In this document: positions 22,940-35,237 of the stretch, in pieces
How the letters are laid out: each line of letters opens with the position of its first letter
How positions within the stretch are numbered: position 1 is the stretch's first letter
From: Podocnemis expansa
Taxonomy: Eukaryota; Chordata; Testudines; Podocnemididae
Direction of reading: 5' to 3'
DNA length: 64,000 bases
NCBI GenBank assembly: GCA_007922195.1
Contig: ML681995.1
Coordinates: 15,799,689-15,863,688, forward strand
The notes under the pieces: model-generated
Told to the model about the DNA's origin: nothing
What the model saw: only the letters and a program-made list of their open reading frames with translations
Databases searched by the model: none
Position numbers and translations under genes: made by a program

Positions 22940-23037
22940 AGAAGAACTTCTTGACCAGTTCTGCATATATCATTACCTAGGTGCCTCTGAGGAGGAGGTC
23001 ATCAGACACTGTACAAACATCCATCGAATGTTCCCAG
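22940..23037 (+). CDS. Candidate internal exon of an unknown host gene
   Basis: A 98-nt segment with one frame open, bounded by a pyrimidine-rich acceptor (ctctttttccaag) and a strong donor (cccag|gtaatc). It would encode about 32 residues, starting EELLDQFCIYHYLGAS and ending IHRMFP, with a charged middle that does not look like repeat-derived sequence. The donor is in phase 1. The open segment at 27022 begins with the matching phase, so splicing would join them in frame. I do not recognise the protein. No upstream exon was found; the CR1 lies just upstream. A chance open segment between decoy splice sites remains possible. Confidence 0.4.
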
Positions 23038-23461
23038 GTAATCTAAAAACAAATGCATTAATTTCTATGGTTTAGGCTCAGTCATCAGTTAAGTCAGGAA
23101 CGCTACAATAAGAATGAAGAAAGGAAGAGCAGAAATATATAGAAAGGCAAGGAAATTGAGCTGAGTGAGATTACAGTTCTGCTGTAATGATTTAAGCAAC
23201 AGTGAATAAATAGCTTGCATGAGGAACTTCCATAGTACACCAGAGTGGTGGCCTAGCTATTCCTACATGAGCTAGTCTTCACAAATTTGCTGCTTGTTGG
23301 TTTGAACTTCTGTGAAGACCTGCTCAGCTGACCAGGAAGTCACTCTTTAAACAACATCTCTGCAACTGGGACAGTGCTGAGGCAATGGGAGACCGTCCCT
23401 TTGTCTCAGAGGAATGGACATGCTGGGAATAGGGAGGTCAGAACTCAGACATGCAGGTTAT

Positions 23462-25690
23462 TTTAAGTCAAACCAAGGAGCCCTGGGGTACTAAAATACT
23501 AACATTTATTTATTCCATGAGCTTTTGTGGGAGGAAATCCCACTTTGTCAGATGCTTTGAAGATATGGGAACTTACAGAATGAGAGTAAATACACAGAAG
23601 CATAAGTCATGGGAACAGGTCACACCTAAAAGCAAATCAAAGCAGTTGTAAAGATTCAAACACTGAGGAACAGCAAATAGAGGAAGATGATGTCAAATCA
23701 CCTGCTGTAATGAGAGAGAAATTCAGTGTCCCTGTTTAATTCCTGAAGCAATGCAAATAAATTTGATCTCAGCAGCTTCTCTTTGAAGCCTTGACCTGGT
23801 CTTCATCTGTCTGGAGTGATCATAAAGATTGAAATGCTGACCTACTGGCTTTAGTGTTTGTGATTTCTGATGTCAGATTTGTGCCCATTTATTCTTTTGT
23901 GCAGAGACTGTCCTGTTTGTCCAATACATAGTGCAGAGGAGCACTTCTTGCACATGATGGCATTATTCACTTGCTCATCCAATGTGATTTAGCACTTGAT
24001 CAAGTAGCTGGGTTTATTAGGTACTGTAGTAATGTCTCCTGTGCAGATATGTGGGCAAAGGTGGCAGTGTGGCGTGTTGCAGGGATATGTGCCTGCTTTA
24101 ATGGTTCAGTTAGGTCTGTAGTTGCTGGTACGTATCTGTTTAAGGTGGGGGGGGGCTATGTGTAAGCAAGAAGGTGCCTGTCTCCCAAGGTTTGAGAGAG
24201 TGAGGGATTATCTTGTAGAATAGCTTGTAAATTCCTGAGGATGTGCTGCAGAGATCTGACTTGGGAGTTGTAGGTGATGACTAGAGGTGTTCTGTCCCCC
24301 CCTTTTTTTTTTTTTTCCTCTCTCCCTTTCTTGGGCTTTCATGTAGTAGTTAAATTTGGGAATGCCCATCTGGTTTTGTCAATATGTTTCTTCACTTCTG
24401 CAGCTGGGTACTGTAGTTTTAAGAATGCTTGATATAGACCTGGAAAGTGTCTGTCCCAATCTGAGAGATCAGATCAAATGCAGTTGTATCTTAGAGCTTT
24501 GCTGTAGACAATGGATCTTGTGATGTGTTTTGGATGAAAGCTTGAGGGATGTAGGTAACTATACTGATCAGTAGGTTTTTTTTTCAGTATAGGGTGGTGC
24601 TTATGTGTCCATTCCTACTTGGTACTGTAGTGTCCAGAAAGTGGGTCTCCTGTGTGGAGTGTTCAAGACTAAGTTTAATAATGGAGTGGAAATTGTTGAA
24701 ATCGCTGAAAATCTTCAAGGACATCCCTACCATAGGTCCAGATGAAGATGTCATTAATGTAGTGAAAGTAGAGGAGAGGTGATTTGAGATGAGACTTGAG
24801 ACTTGAGGAATTGTTCTAAGCTGGCCATAAAAATGTTGGCATATTTTGTGGCCATGCGGGTACCCATAGCAGTGCTGCTGACTTGAAGGTATAAATTATC
24901 CTCAAATCTGAAATGGTTGTTGGTGAGTACAAAGTCCGGCCACGAGGTCTGCTATGGCATCATCCGGGATGGTTCTTCTAATAGCTTGCAATCCATCTTT
25001 ATGTGGGATGTTAGTGTAAAAGAGTATATATGTCCACAGTGGGCAGGATGGTGTTTTCTGGAAGCTCACCAATGGATTGAATTTTTTTCTCAGGAAATCC
25101 ATGGAGTCTCAGAGATAGCTAGGAATCTTGACAGCATAGGGTCTAAGGAGGGAGTCCACATAACCAGATAAGCAATCTGTAAGAGTGCCAACACCTGAGA
25201 TGATAGGGCTTCCAAGGTTTCATTTTTTTAATGGATTTTTAGGTAGTAGATAGAGTATCCCAGGTCAGGGTTCTGGTGATTCTGTGTCTGTTCTTGTGTT
25301 GCCTTAGGGAGTTTCTTGAGTAGGTGATGTAGTTGCTTTTGGTATTTCTCAGTGGGGTCAAAGAAAAGTGTTTTGTGGAATGTTACATGGGAGAGTTGTT
25401 TATAGGCTGCCTGATCGTAATCTGATGTCGTCGTCGTCATGATGACAGCACCTTCTTCTTCAGTCTCCTTAGTAATGTCAGAGTTGTTTCTGAGCCTGTG
25501 GATACCATTATGTTCTGCAAGGCTGAGGTTTATTTAAAGAGATGTTGTTTGTCCATGATTCCAGACTTTGCACAGTGGCAGAAACAATCAATGTAGAAGT
25601 CTAGTCTGTTGTTCTGAACATCAGTAGCTGTTTATGAACAATATTTCTTCTTGCAGTGTGGGGATGAAAGTATCTACATGTTTTAAGTGA
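23462..25690 (-). pseudogene. Penelope-like element (PLE), decayed
   Basis: A PLE on the minus strand. From its 5' side (about 25690) come a basic N-terminal region (SDYDQAAYKQLSHVTF, DPTEKYQKQL), then RT blocks including YTNIPHKDGLQAIRRTIPDD (about 25000) and the catalytic region near 24750, where the frame reads HYINDIFIWTYG. The second position of the YIDD motif is therefore Asn instead of Asp. A GIY-YIG endonuclease region follows at about 23990-23700, with the Cys-rich block before it. The 3' tail (about 23640-23462) holds the 'tcttcaaagcatctgacaaa' type sequence shared with the other PLE tails. Several frameshifts and stops break the frame. PLEs use an RT plus GIY-YIG endonuclease; this one is inactive. 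Confidence 0.8.
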
Positions 25691-27021
25691 CTTATTTATC
25701 TCAGTTCAACTGACGGGGGGGGGCGGTATGGACCTGCCCCATGTCTGACAGTGTGGGCTGTAGCAGACGCTTCACAGAGAACATAAGAAATCTAACAAGC
25801 TTCAAATACAGACGTTTCTTCCTCACCTTCATCCATCTGGTAGTGTTCGAGTTTTCCCTGACATGTGAATTTGTATTTCCTTTAGCTTTTTTTAAAAAAG
25901 CTATTTACATTTTATTCATATGCAAAACTGTTTGCTAGTAATGATGTGTTGGGCACATTTTTGTTTGCTTATTAAAGACTGATTAATTTATGCATTTATT
26001 ACTATAGTTCTAAATTTAAAATAACCTTTCAATGTAGTTGCTTATGTTTGTAATAGTAAAGATCCTGGGAACCATTTGGTAGACCTCTTATTTCACACCT
26101 TTTTCTGTACCGTCTTGGGATGGTTGATATTTCTAATTCACATCATTATCCACAACTGTTTTTCATCATTATAATGTATCTAGCTGTGAAAAGCACAACA
26201 CAGTTCTTGCTAGTTGGAATGAGATTCAAATATGCTTGTAGGTCACTGCTTAGACACACTCTCCATTTAGTGTTTTTTGAAAACAAGTTGGTCAAGTGAT
26301 TGAAAAGTCAGTTAGGGACATGGATCATGGATACTGGTAAATATCCAACAAGAATTAAAATCTTCATTTGTCAGAGGATTCAGGTTACATTTCCAGACTC
26401 CTCCATTTGTGTGCTTTTCTAACTGGTTCTATTATTTTTGCCACTATTTTAAATGACAATGTTTTGTTCTCTATTAATTACACTTGTCAAGCTGTATCGG
26501 TATCTCCTGAAGTCTAACATTGTCATGTGACAAGCTAGTATCTTCCAGGTGGCTGGAAACATCAGTAAACATAGAACATTGATGGTGGCAGCAGCTTGTG
26601 TGTAATTTGGAGGGAGGTGCACAGGTCGCAAGAGAGAAATTAGTCTGTATGCATATGACTGGAATACCAGCTGCAGTGACAGCATCTCAACATATGTTTC
26701 TTAATAAACGTCCAGTTTAGCTTAGCAGTCATGAAGTCCTTTCTTGTATTTATCTACCACATGGTACACAAAACAAGTGACACTTTAAAAATAGCATCCC
26801 TACATGCAACTTTTATACCACCACAAATTAAGGAACGGAGTTAAGTAGGAGTGTGAAACTTTCTGTAGTAATGTAATCTGAAGAGAATGCATCATGGATA
26901 GTATTTGTAGCATGACTTTAAATTAATAGCCATATGCTGAAGTTTGTACCTGTCATCACAAAAGAACCATTCTTTGAGTGTTAGGCAGTATATAATGTTT
27001 CCAATCAATATCTTGTTTTAG
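25691..27021. other. Non-coding stretch, possible intron
   Basis: No repeat family was recognised beyond a G run near 25715. If the two exon candidates belong together, this is the distal part of the intron that also contains the PLE. Confidence 0.4.
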
Positions 27022-27101
27022 ATGCTGTAAAGGGGCAAAAAGCAGAGATTCCCTTAGAGGAATTCCAAAAGGTGGCCCTCTTTGACATCAGTGCTGAATA
27101 A
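27022..27101 (+). CDS. Candidate terminal exon of an unknown host gene
   Basis: It follows an acceptor-like tract (tatcttgttttag) and encodes 26 residues to a TAA stop: AVKGQKAEIPLEEF in the first half, ending VALFDISAE. It begins with two bases of a codon, which fit the single leftover base at the donor at 23037 and give an Asp at the junction. If real, the intron is 3984 bp. An AATAAA lies 253 bp downstream. The protein family was not recognised. The evidence is the phase match, the splice sites and the polyadenylation signal only. Confidence 0.38.
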
Positions 27102-27353
27102 GGAATGCTTGGATTTAATATTTTATAATGATGAATTGATTGGAGACCAAAAGATTCTTCACATACTACTGTGAAATTGTCACTGGCATTCCATGAATAT
27201 ATAAAGTGACTTCTTGTCTGATCTTTTTAGCTGAAATCTGATAGCATTCCGTTTCTTTCTGCAACATTCAAATGTTCTTTTCCCAGCAACTCCAGAGGAA
27301 TCTTTTAATGGCATCTTCAGGTGAGATATTATGACAAAATAGAGGCATTGAAT

Positions 27354-27359
27354 AATAAA
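27354..27359 (+). terminator. Candidate polyadenylation signal
   Basis: A canonical AATAAA sits about 250 bp after the stop of the candidate terminal exon. Such hexamers are frequent by chance in AT-rich DNA, so it only supports the exon call weakly. Confidence 0.3.
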
Positions 27360-29796
27360 AATGAACTGAGAGGAAAAATTGGGGTTGGGGAAGAGAAGGT
27401 ACTTCTTGGAAAACAATTTGAAAATCACCTATGGTGAGTAAGGGTACCAGTTATTTGCTCTAAAGAACTGTTAGAATCTTTTTGAAACCATATGCAAAAG
27501 GTATGGTGACTACCATTCTGGAGATGGAAACCCAGCCTTCAGAGTTAAAAGCATGAACTGCTCTACCTAGAGCAGAAACTCTGTAGCCTCATGTCCTATG
27601 TGAAGCAAGCACAAAGGGAAATGTGTAACCCACTGGCAAGTAGGTTGTACAAGTCCCAGTGCTGTGCTATATAAATATTGTTCAAACATTTTATCACATG
27701 ACCTATCTCAATGGCTCTATTATTCATTAAGCCTCAGTGCTGACTAGCCCCATAAATTCTTCTGTGCACAGAAAAAAAGGTGTGGGGATAAATCTAAGGG
27801 GTGGAGAGAGCAAGAGAACAGAACCCCTGTTGGAGTTGCATTTGATCACTCTTCTCCTGTAGAAACTCTGAAGACTGTTCATATTTTGGGGGTTTGACAT
27901 TTTTCTTTTTGCTGTAGTTCACAGTACATTAGGTTTCCTGTACGTTTTAATGTCACCCCAATGTCTGATAATCCAATGGGCTCCCTCCCCTCCCACCAGT
28001 CAGTGTGTCCTATAGGCAATACTGCCTGGGCCACAGCATGTCACCTATCCACCAAACCTCCCTGATGGAGGAAAATGAGTTAAGTAGTCCATCTTTCCAA
28101 TCTATCCCTAGAGCCAAGGGAACTGTCTGTGTGATCCTATTTGGAGACACCTCCGCCTGGTCAATCTGCCATTCAGTTGTATTACGGTGTTGAGTAGGCA
28201 GAGCCTCCTTGGAGCCTGCTCCGCTAATATCAGCTCCACTGTGATAGCTCTTATAGCAAACCCTTTATAAGAGGGGATCCAGCAGTACTAGAGATACCTA
28301 CCCAGCATCCTGGGTGTCAGAAAATGATCTCCTTTCCTCTCCAGGAGAACACTACTCTCTCAGCCAAGTTCATATACAATTTTGACGACCTTCAAGTACC
28401 TATTCACAATTCCACTAGAGACCAGTTATGCCGATGAAGTTTTCCATGGTTGCATCTTTCCCTTTAGAGCTATGGGGGAAGGAGAAGATCTCTGATGCTC
28501 TTAGTGAGGCAAGCCTGTCTGGTGTCAGGCTGCCGAGGAGACTGCTGAATGAGGTGCAACCTCCCTGATGGAAAGGACCAGAGCAGGGAACCCAGAGCTT
28601 TGGGAAGTAATTCTTTGTGCTGGTGGAGCAGCTTTGGGGACTCCTGACTGGGGGTTGACCACACAGTGAGGTGGAAGAAATTCTCCTTCAGCAGGACCAG
28701 TGGGATGAGAGGAGGTGCAGCAGAGCCAGGAGGAGAGCAGAAGAGAGACACTGAGAGCCTGAGAAAAGGCTGTGATACAGCTGAAGACAAGGCAAGGTAA
28801 GATGTGGTCCAGGGAGGAAGGAAAGGGTTTTTAGTCAGGCTTGACTATTCAAGAGTCTCTGAACCAGAACCTAGTGGCAAGGGGGAGCTTGGGTTCCCTA
28901 ACCAGCCCAATGAAAGAAACTAGAATAGCAACCTCCTTCCACACCAATTCCTGGTACCATGGATAAGAACTAACGAGTCAGAATTTGGACTGAGGTTCCA
29001 TTATGGAGCTGGAGATCTGCCTTTTATTGGGCTATTGTTTTACTCCTCTATTGGATGGGACTCTAGCATGTCTTTAGGGTCATGTCACAAGAATGGGACT
29101 GCTACGCATCTGGAGCCCCTGTTGGCAGGGGATGCCAAAAGAAAAGAGCAAGCTCTGCCTGGTACAGTCCCGGGGGAGTACCCCATATGGTGCATCTCAT
29201 GCTTTCAGAGCTTTCTCCATTGCAGTTTGTCTATAGGGCTCACACTTAGAAAGCTGTTGAAGAGACTAAAATCTTAAAATGCATGTTTTTTTTGTCAGAA
29301 AACCTTCACTTTCTCCTTTCCTAGTGTGATTCATTGCTTCTCTTGTTAAATCTCAATAACTTAATGGTGGTCCCTGTTTACTAGACAGTTGCCTGTTAAC
29401 ATAATTTTTGCAAGAGAAATGTGTGGTGTTAGTTACCCCTGGTAACTTTTTAAAGCCACTCCGAATCATTTTGTTGTGAGAGCTTGCAGTCTCTTAAGTG
29501 AAGCTGGGTTTCTTCTATTGGCATTTTTCCGTGCATGGGTGGGGGTGGGGGCAGGGGAGAGATGAAAAGAACAGTTGTGTGGTTTTACTGAGCTTACGGT
29601 TCAGTGAGGTGCATATATTTAAAATTGTCCTCTGAAACTGACTTTTCTGCAGTCCAAATCTACAATGGGCTATTTTAGAGGGTAATATTGATATTAAAAA
29701 GGTCAGGTTCCTGGGCAATATGAAATTTGAAAGTAAATTTCATGAAGTGGACAAATTTATTCTTGAAGGCCTAACTAATGTAGTTTTTAAAATGAA
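27360..29796. other. Non-coding stretch with a purine-rich block
   Basis: No protein was recognised. The block at about 28470-28797 is purine- and G-rich and ends in a strong donor-like site (aaggcaag|gtaaga). It has no long plus-strand open frame, so if transcribed it could be a non-coding first exon. The rest is ordinary AT-rich sequence. Confidence 0.4.
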
Positions 29797-30913
29797 ACAT
29801 AGGCAAGTTTCCCACGGCATTCTCATTGGCAAATTAAGGAAGTATGGATTGGATAGGTGGACTATAAGGTGGATAGAAAACTGGCTAGATCAATGGTTTC
29901 AGCGCATAGGAATCAATGGTTCCATGTCTAGCTGGCAACCAGTAACGAGTGGTGTGCCCCAGGGGTCGGTCCTGGGGCCAGTTCTGTTCAACAGTTTCAT
30001 CAATGATGGAATAGACTGCACTCTCAGTAAGTTCATGGATGACACCAAGCTGGGGGGAACAGTGGACACGTTGGAGGGCAAGAACAGGATTCAGGGAGAC
30101 CTAGATAAATTGGAACAGTGGGCCAATAGAAATCTCATGAGGTTCAATAAGGACAAGTGTAAAATCCTGCACTTGGGATGGAAAAACCCCATGCACTGCT
30201 ACAGGCTGGGGAACATTCAGCTAAGTAGCAGCAGTGTAGAAAAGGACCTGGGGGTCATGGTGGATGGGAAGCTAGATATGAGTCAGGAGTGTGCTCTTGC
30301 TGCCAAAAAGGCCAATGGCATACTGGGCTGCATCAAAAGAAGTATTACCAGCAGATCAAGGGATGTGATCATTCCCCTCTATTCTGCACTGGTGAGGCCA
30401 CATCTAGAATACTGTGTCCAGTTTTGGGCTCCCCACTACAAAAAGGACAGGGACATGCTAGAGAGAGTTCAGAGGAGGGCAACCAAAATTATTAAAGGGC
30501 TGGAGCACAAGCCCTATGAGGAAAGCTTGAAAGCATTAGTCTTATTTAGTCTGCAGAAGAGAACATTGAGGGGGGATTTGATAGCAACCTTCAACTACTT
30601 GAAGGGATGCTCTAAGGAAGATGGAGCTCGACTGTTCTCGGTAATAACAGAGGACAGAACAAGGAGCAATGGTCTCAAGTTGCGGTTAGGGAGGTCGAGG
30701 CTGGATATTAGAAAAAACTTTACTAGGTGAGTGGTAAAGCCTTGGAATGAGCTACCGAGGGAGGTGGTGGAGTCTCCATCTTTGGAGGTGTTTAAGGCCC
30801 GGCTGGACAAAACTATGACTGGGGTGGTTTAGTGGGAATGGTCCTGCCTCTGGCAGGGGGTTGGACTAGATGACCTATGAGGTCCCTTCCAACCCTATGT
30901 TTCTATGATTCTA
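29797..30913 (+). pseudogene. 5'-truncated CR1 LINE copy
   Basis: A CR1 copy that begins inside the RT domain at 'caagtttcccacggcattct' and runs to the 3' terminus with 'gtttctatgattcta'. It is open for about 310 codons (to 30730) and is collinear with the CR1 at 16.7-22.6 kb. Differences include loss of three codons in FINDGID, FMDD in place of FADD at the RT active site, and a 4-base deletion near 30720 that ends the frame. The frame is fused by chance to about 27 codons of flanking DNA upstream. 5' truncation is usual for CR1 insertions. Confidence 0.9.
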
Positions 30914-33443
30914 AGGTATTTTATCCTTACAAGTAACATTTCAAGGTGAAAGTGTGGAAAATGGGGGTCTCATCAAATCCCACTGAAATTGATGGAAGTC
31001 TGTTACAGAATTGAGTGGGCTTTGGATAGAATCTTACTAGAAAGGGGGTGTGGTTTGTTGTTTCTCTTACCTGTCAAGACCCAAGGGAAATTGAAAACAG
31101 TAGGATTGTGTTCAGTTTTTAAGCTTGTATTCTTATCAACTACGTACAGATATGTAACATGATTTACAAAGGCATTTAGGCAGTTTTCTTTTTAAGAATA
31201 CTAAATTAACCCTTCCACCTCAAGACACATTCTGACTCCTAATAGTTTGTAGGCAAAGTATTCTCCCTGCTAGTGCAATGGAACATTTCAGGTACTCCTT
31301 CCATTGTGGAAGAAGGGGCAGACTGTCTTAATGTTTAAGCTGCCCCATTTTGAACTTCTTGGGAGAGACCAACTGGGACTGAGGGGAGGAAAAAAAATGG
31401 TGGTTTTGGTTTCTCCTTTTGGAGTGGCAGCCTATAGGAATAAGGTGTGTCCTAATTTTTGCTATATAGTCTTTCTTGAGCTGTGAATCTCTCAAGGACC
31501 TCTACACTGCACTCCTACAATAGCATGCAGAGTACATACACTGCACATACCCTTAGTATTGTTATGAATAACTGTGTAGACAGTGGGGAAAAACTACTTA
31601 GGTGTGTAAAGATGCATGTGAGCTCTTACAATGTGTACTGTATGTGACTCTCAAGGTTTAGGCATCAATAGAAAGCAATGTTGCCTGTGATAACTATCTC
31701 TTGAATCATTTCTTACTTTAAAGACTGACTGCCACACTACATGAATATGAAACAAAATTTGAGAATTCTCAGTGATTTTTTAACACAATGTTTATGATTT
31801 ATAAAGCTCAAGTTGAGATTTTTAAAAAAGATGATTAAAGTTACCCTTGGGGTGTATAAAGTAAGTGGTCTGATTTTAAAAAAGTACCACACAGCAGATC
31901 ATGGCACTGGGAAATGGTAGGTGCCTAAGAACTTACATTAAGTACCTAAATATGGCCATGGGGACCTATTTAATTAAATAAAAAAAGACATCACAAACAC
32001 ACAGCCTTAGAATGCTTTCTTTTTTAAAAAAGGCCATATTTTAAACATAAGAAATTGGATATTATAAATTATTTGGTTTATATTCTAACTATGCTGACTC
32101 TCCAGTTATTTGTGCATGGCTGTAAACTTGTGCTGTAGCTCCTATGCAGCTGGTTAACTTCAAAATCCACCCCCCCCGCCCGCATTTAATACTTCATTCC
32201 ACAGTGTCATGAAACAATTGCTTCTCCTTTGTTTGCAAGAACACAGTGCAGCAGATACTAAGACTGTGTGGCTGTGAGATGTAGTTGCTAATTGTAGGGC
32301 CTCTAAGCCCAATATTTGTGGTGAGGTATAGTTCTCTCAAGCCGTGTGTGTGAAGGAAAAGAAACATGACACACTGCTTGATGGAACTGTAAATTAATGT
32401 CTTTCAGGATCTGAGCAGAAATGTAATAAGGGAAACAACCGCTTAGAATATTATAAATGGGGTCCTGGAATGTACATCACATAGCAACATCACTCTACAG
32501 TGTTCTCATCCAGTCTTTACAGCTAGTGACTTGCAATGTACTTGGCTTTTGTTATCACTTTTATGCAGTTACTTGTCTGCTACCAGGTATTTGAACTCAT
32601 GCTGCAGAACCTGTTTTATCTTGCATATCAAATTTTTAATTCTGAAATCAGACTCCAAATATATATATGGTGCAAATTGATGAGATGAATTACCTGATCC
32701 TCTTAGCCTGTTAAGGAGTTTTCCTTTAGGGTGGTAATTGAGAACCTTTTCAAAAGCACTCAGTTTTAATCAACACCACATTTTAATCTGAGGATAGGAT
32801 TCAGAAAATGCAGAACAGCTTCATCTCTGTTGCTGTTTTAAATATTTAAGGCCAAATTGAATTGAAGCTGGCTTTATTGGTTAAAAGAGTTGAGACCTGC
32901 TTCCCCAAACATTGAGACAAAATTATTCAAATAGACAAAGCACTAGCTATTTTTCAACTTCTAATGTACAGATGCAGAGGAGATGTGCCTGACAAAATGT
33001 TGACAAGTCATTTAGTTTGTATTTCTCTAAAGAGGCAAATAGGGTAATATTTTCTTAAGTACCTAAATCCCAGTTGCTTTAAAATGGTGATTTATGTAAT
33101 ATGCTGTACACACCTTATGGAATGAAGAAACTTTACATGGTCAATTATTGTAACAATTGCATTTTTAATATATGGTTGTGGAATAGTGCAGTTCCTGGAA
33201 CATGTGAGCAATGCAATCACTGGGAAGTATTTAGAACTTCAAAGGATTTTGGGGAACACATGTGAGGTGGGTTTCCTAGACAACACTCCAAGTGGAGTGC
33301 AAGACCTACTTCTCGGTCCATCCCTCTGAGGTTGCACCTTGAGCAGTCTTTTCAAAGTCCCAAAATGTCATGTGCTACTTCTACATCCTAGTAACAGCCC
33401 TGCAACCTACCTGGTTAGTCTTCTTTATCAGATTATAGAATGA
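30914..33443. other. Non-coding stretch, no gene recognised
   Basis: AT-rich sequence. A possible MITE remnant with 'tctacactgcactcctac' and 'tgtgtagacagtg' lies at about 31498-31590. Nothing else could be supported. Confidence 0.5.
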
Positions 33444-33706
33444 GGCCTTGTCTGCATGAAAGATTTGTTGCTCTGTGGTGTGAAAAATGTACCCCCTGAG
33501 TGATATCCATGTTGCTGGCATAAGCACTTATCTGGGGAGCACTCTGTCAGAGGAAGGTGCGGCCCCGCCGACATTACTGTCGCTCGTTCTGGTGACTTTA
33601 TTAGGTCAATGGGAAAGCTTTGTCCCATTGACATAATGCAGCTGCACAAGCACGCTTACTGTGGTACAGCTGTGCCAGCTGTAGGCTTTAATTGTAGACT
33701 AGCCCT
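33444..33706. mobile_element. MITE with 'gtctacac'-type termini
   Basis: The left end ggccttgtctgcatga and the right end tgtagactagccct form imperfect inverted repeats of the kind seen in abundant turtle miniature DNA elements. The interior keeps a 'gctctgtggtgtgaaaaatg' stretch and CpG-rich parts (gcggccccgccgac). No coding capacity. The superfamily is uncertain. Confidence 0.5.
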
Positions 33707-33994
33707 GACTGCAGAGCATTCTGTTAAGGAGAGAGACGACAACTGTGTTCACTATAAGATTTTTTAAATGCTCTGCCAGGTATGGCTATTAGCTTAAATA
33801 AGATCACAGCTAGGAAAGTTTTATATTCAGGTATATTAACAAGGTAACTGAATGCCTCACAAATCCATGAGAATTCTCTTTCTAGGCAAAGGAACCTTAT
33901 GAACTGGAAACCAACAAAAGTCTTTCCAGTAGAGAGAGGGAGAGGCTAGTATCATACAATGTACCGGTGGAATGACATCTGCAGAACAGCGCAA

Positions 33995-34145
33995 TTCTCA
34001 TCACCATGTTTAAAGAGAGAAATTCAGACTGGAACACATGCAGGGAAGGATTACGAGGATGGTTGGAAGAAAAGAAAACCTACCTTATGACAGAGCCGAG
34101 AAGCTTGGCTTGTTTAGGCTGACCAAAATGTATTCGCGCTAGTGC
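33995..34145 (+). repeat. Short, old CR1 fragment
   Basis: The blocks 'gcagggaaggattacgagga', 'cctaccttatgacagagccg' and 'cttggcttgtttaggctgac' are collinear with the CR1 region encoding the end of ORF2. It is strongly diverged and contains frame-breaking changes. Confidence 0.55.
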
Positions 34146-34394
34146 AGAGCTATGCCATCTGAGAGCATGGTTTTGTTAGATTGTCTTCCATATCAGCTAA
34201 ATGTGTTTACAGACCACCAGGTCAATCTGATGGCAGTGAATTTGTTGCTATTGATGTGTGCTTAGCCTGAGTATCCTAATGAAATACCTTAAAAGTACCT
34301 GACTTTCAGCAGTTGGGTTCTCAGCACTTTCTGAAAACCAGTTTGCTCTTTATCAGGGCATCTAATGATGTGCATTTCAGCCCTGAATCTGCTA

Positions 34395-34490
34395 AAGTAG
34401 TTGTTCACTTTTGGCCAGAGTCTGTGCCTCAGTTCCCTCCGTGTAAAATGAAGTAATATTGGCTCCTTTCCCTTCCCTCCCACACTTTGT
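34395..34490 (-). repeat. MIR-like SINE fragment
   Basis: Contains 'gtctgtgcctcagttccctc' followed by 'tgtaaaatgaagtaatattg', the reverse complement of the MIR core. A similar minus-strand fragment is at about 59850-59950. Confidence 0.5.
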
Positions 34491-35237
34491 CTATCTTCCC
34501 TGTGTAGACTGGGAGTTCTTCAGCACATGGACTGGCACTTAAAACAATGGGATGTTTTTTTTTTTTAACACCAATAAACTTTTTTCCCACATTTGCCTTC
34601 CTGGGGGAGTTCCTTCCTTCTCATGGGATTTTAAGGGTTGGAGGTTATTTGTAAAAGTTCTTATACTTTCTAACCTATGAAACTAAAACATTTAATGAAT
34701 TAGAGAAATGCTGTATTGTAAAAAAAAAAAATAAATAAATAACTTTCAGAAAAGCTTTCTGCTTTCCTAGAGTGACATTTACCATAGCTAGAGCATTATC
34801 ATTTAGATCTTTAGGGAGGAAAGATTATATACCTTCCTTCAGGCAGTTCTCACCTCTTCAAATACATTAAATATACAACTCTGTGAAGAAGGTAAATGCA
34901 TTGAATCCCAGTGAGGGTCTCCTTCAAATGTGCAGTCTTCCTTATCTTTCCCAAATTCTGAATCTGGGTTGACCACACTTTCAAAATTCTACACCCAGTA
35001 TGCTGACAAACTTTTTGAAAACTTCCATTTGTAGATATTCAACAGTTTAAAATATTGACCATTGGGACCTTGTCTATAACATAAACATTTGCACCTGTAA
35101 ACAAGGTCAGAATGAGGCATAGTGATGAGCAGGGAGACTTCTTCAAAACTAGACACTTATTCATGTGACCACACCTAATCTGTCTAGGTATCTGGTAGAC
35201 ATAGCAGTGTTGTCTAGGTAATCAATGTTCGTGGTCA

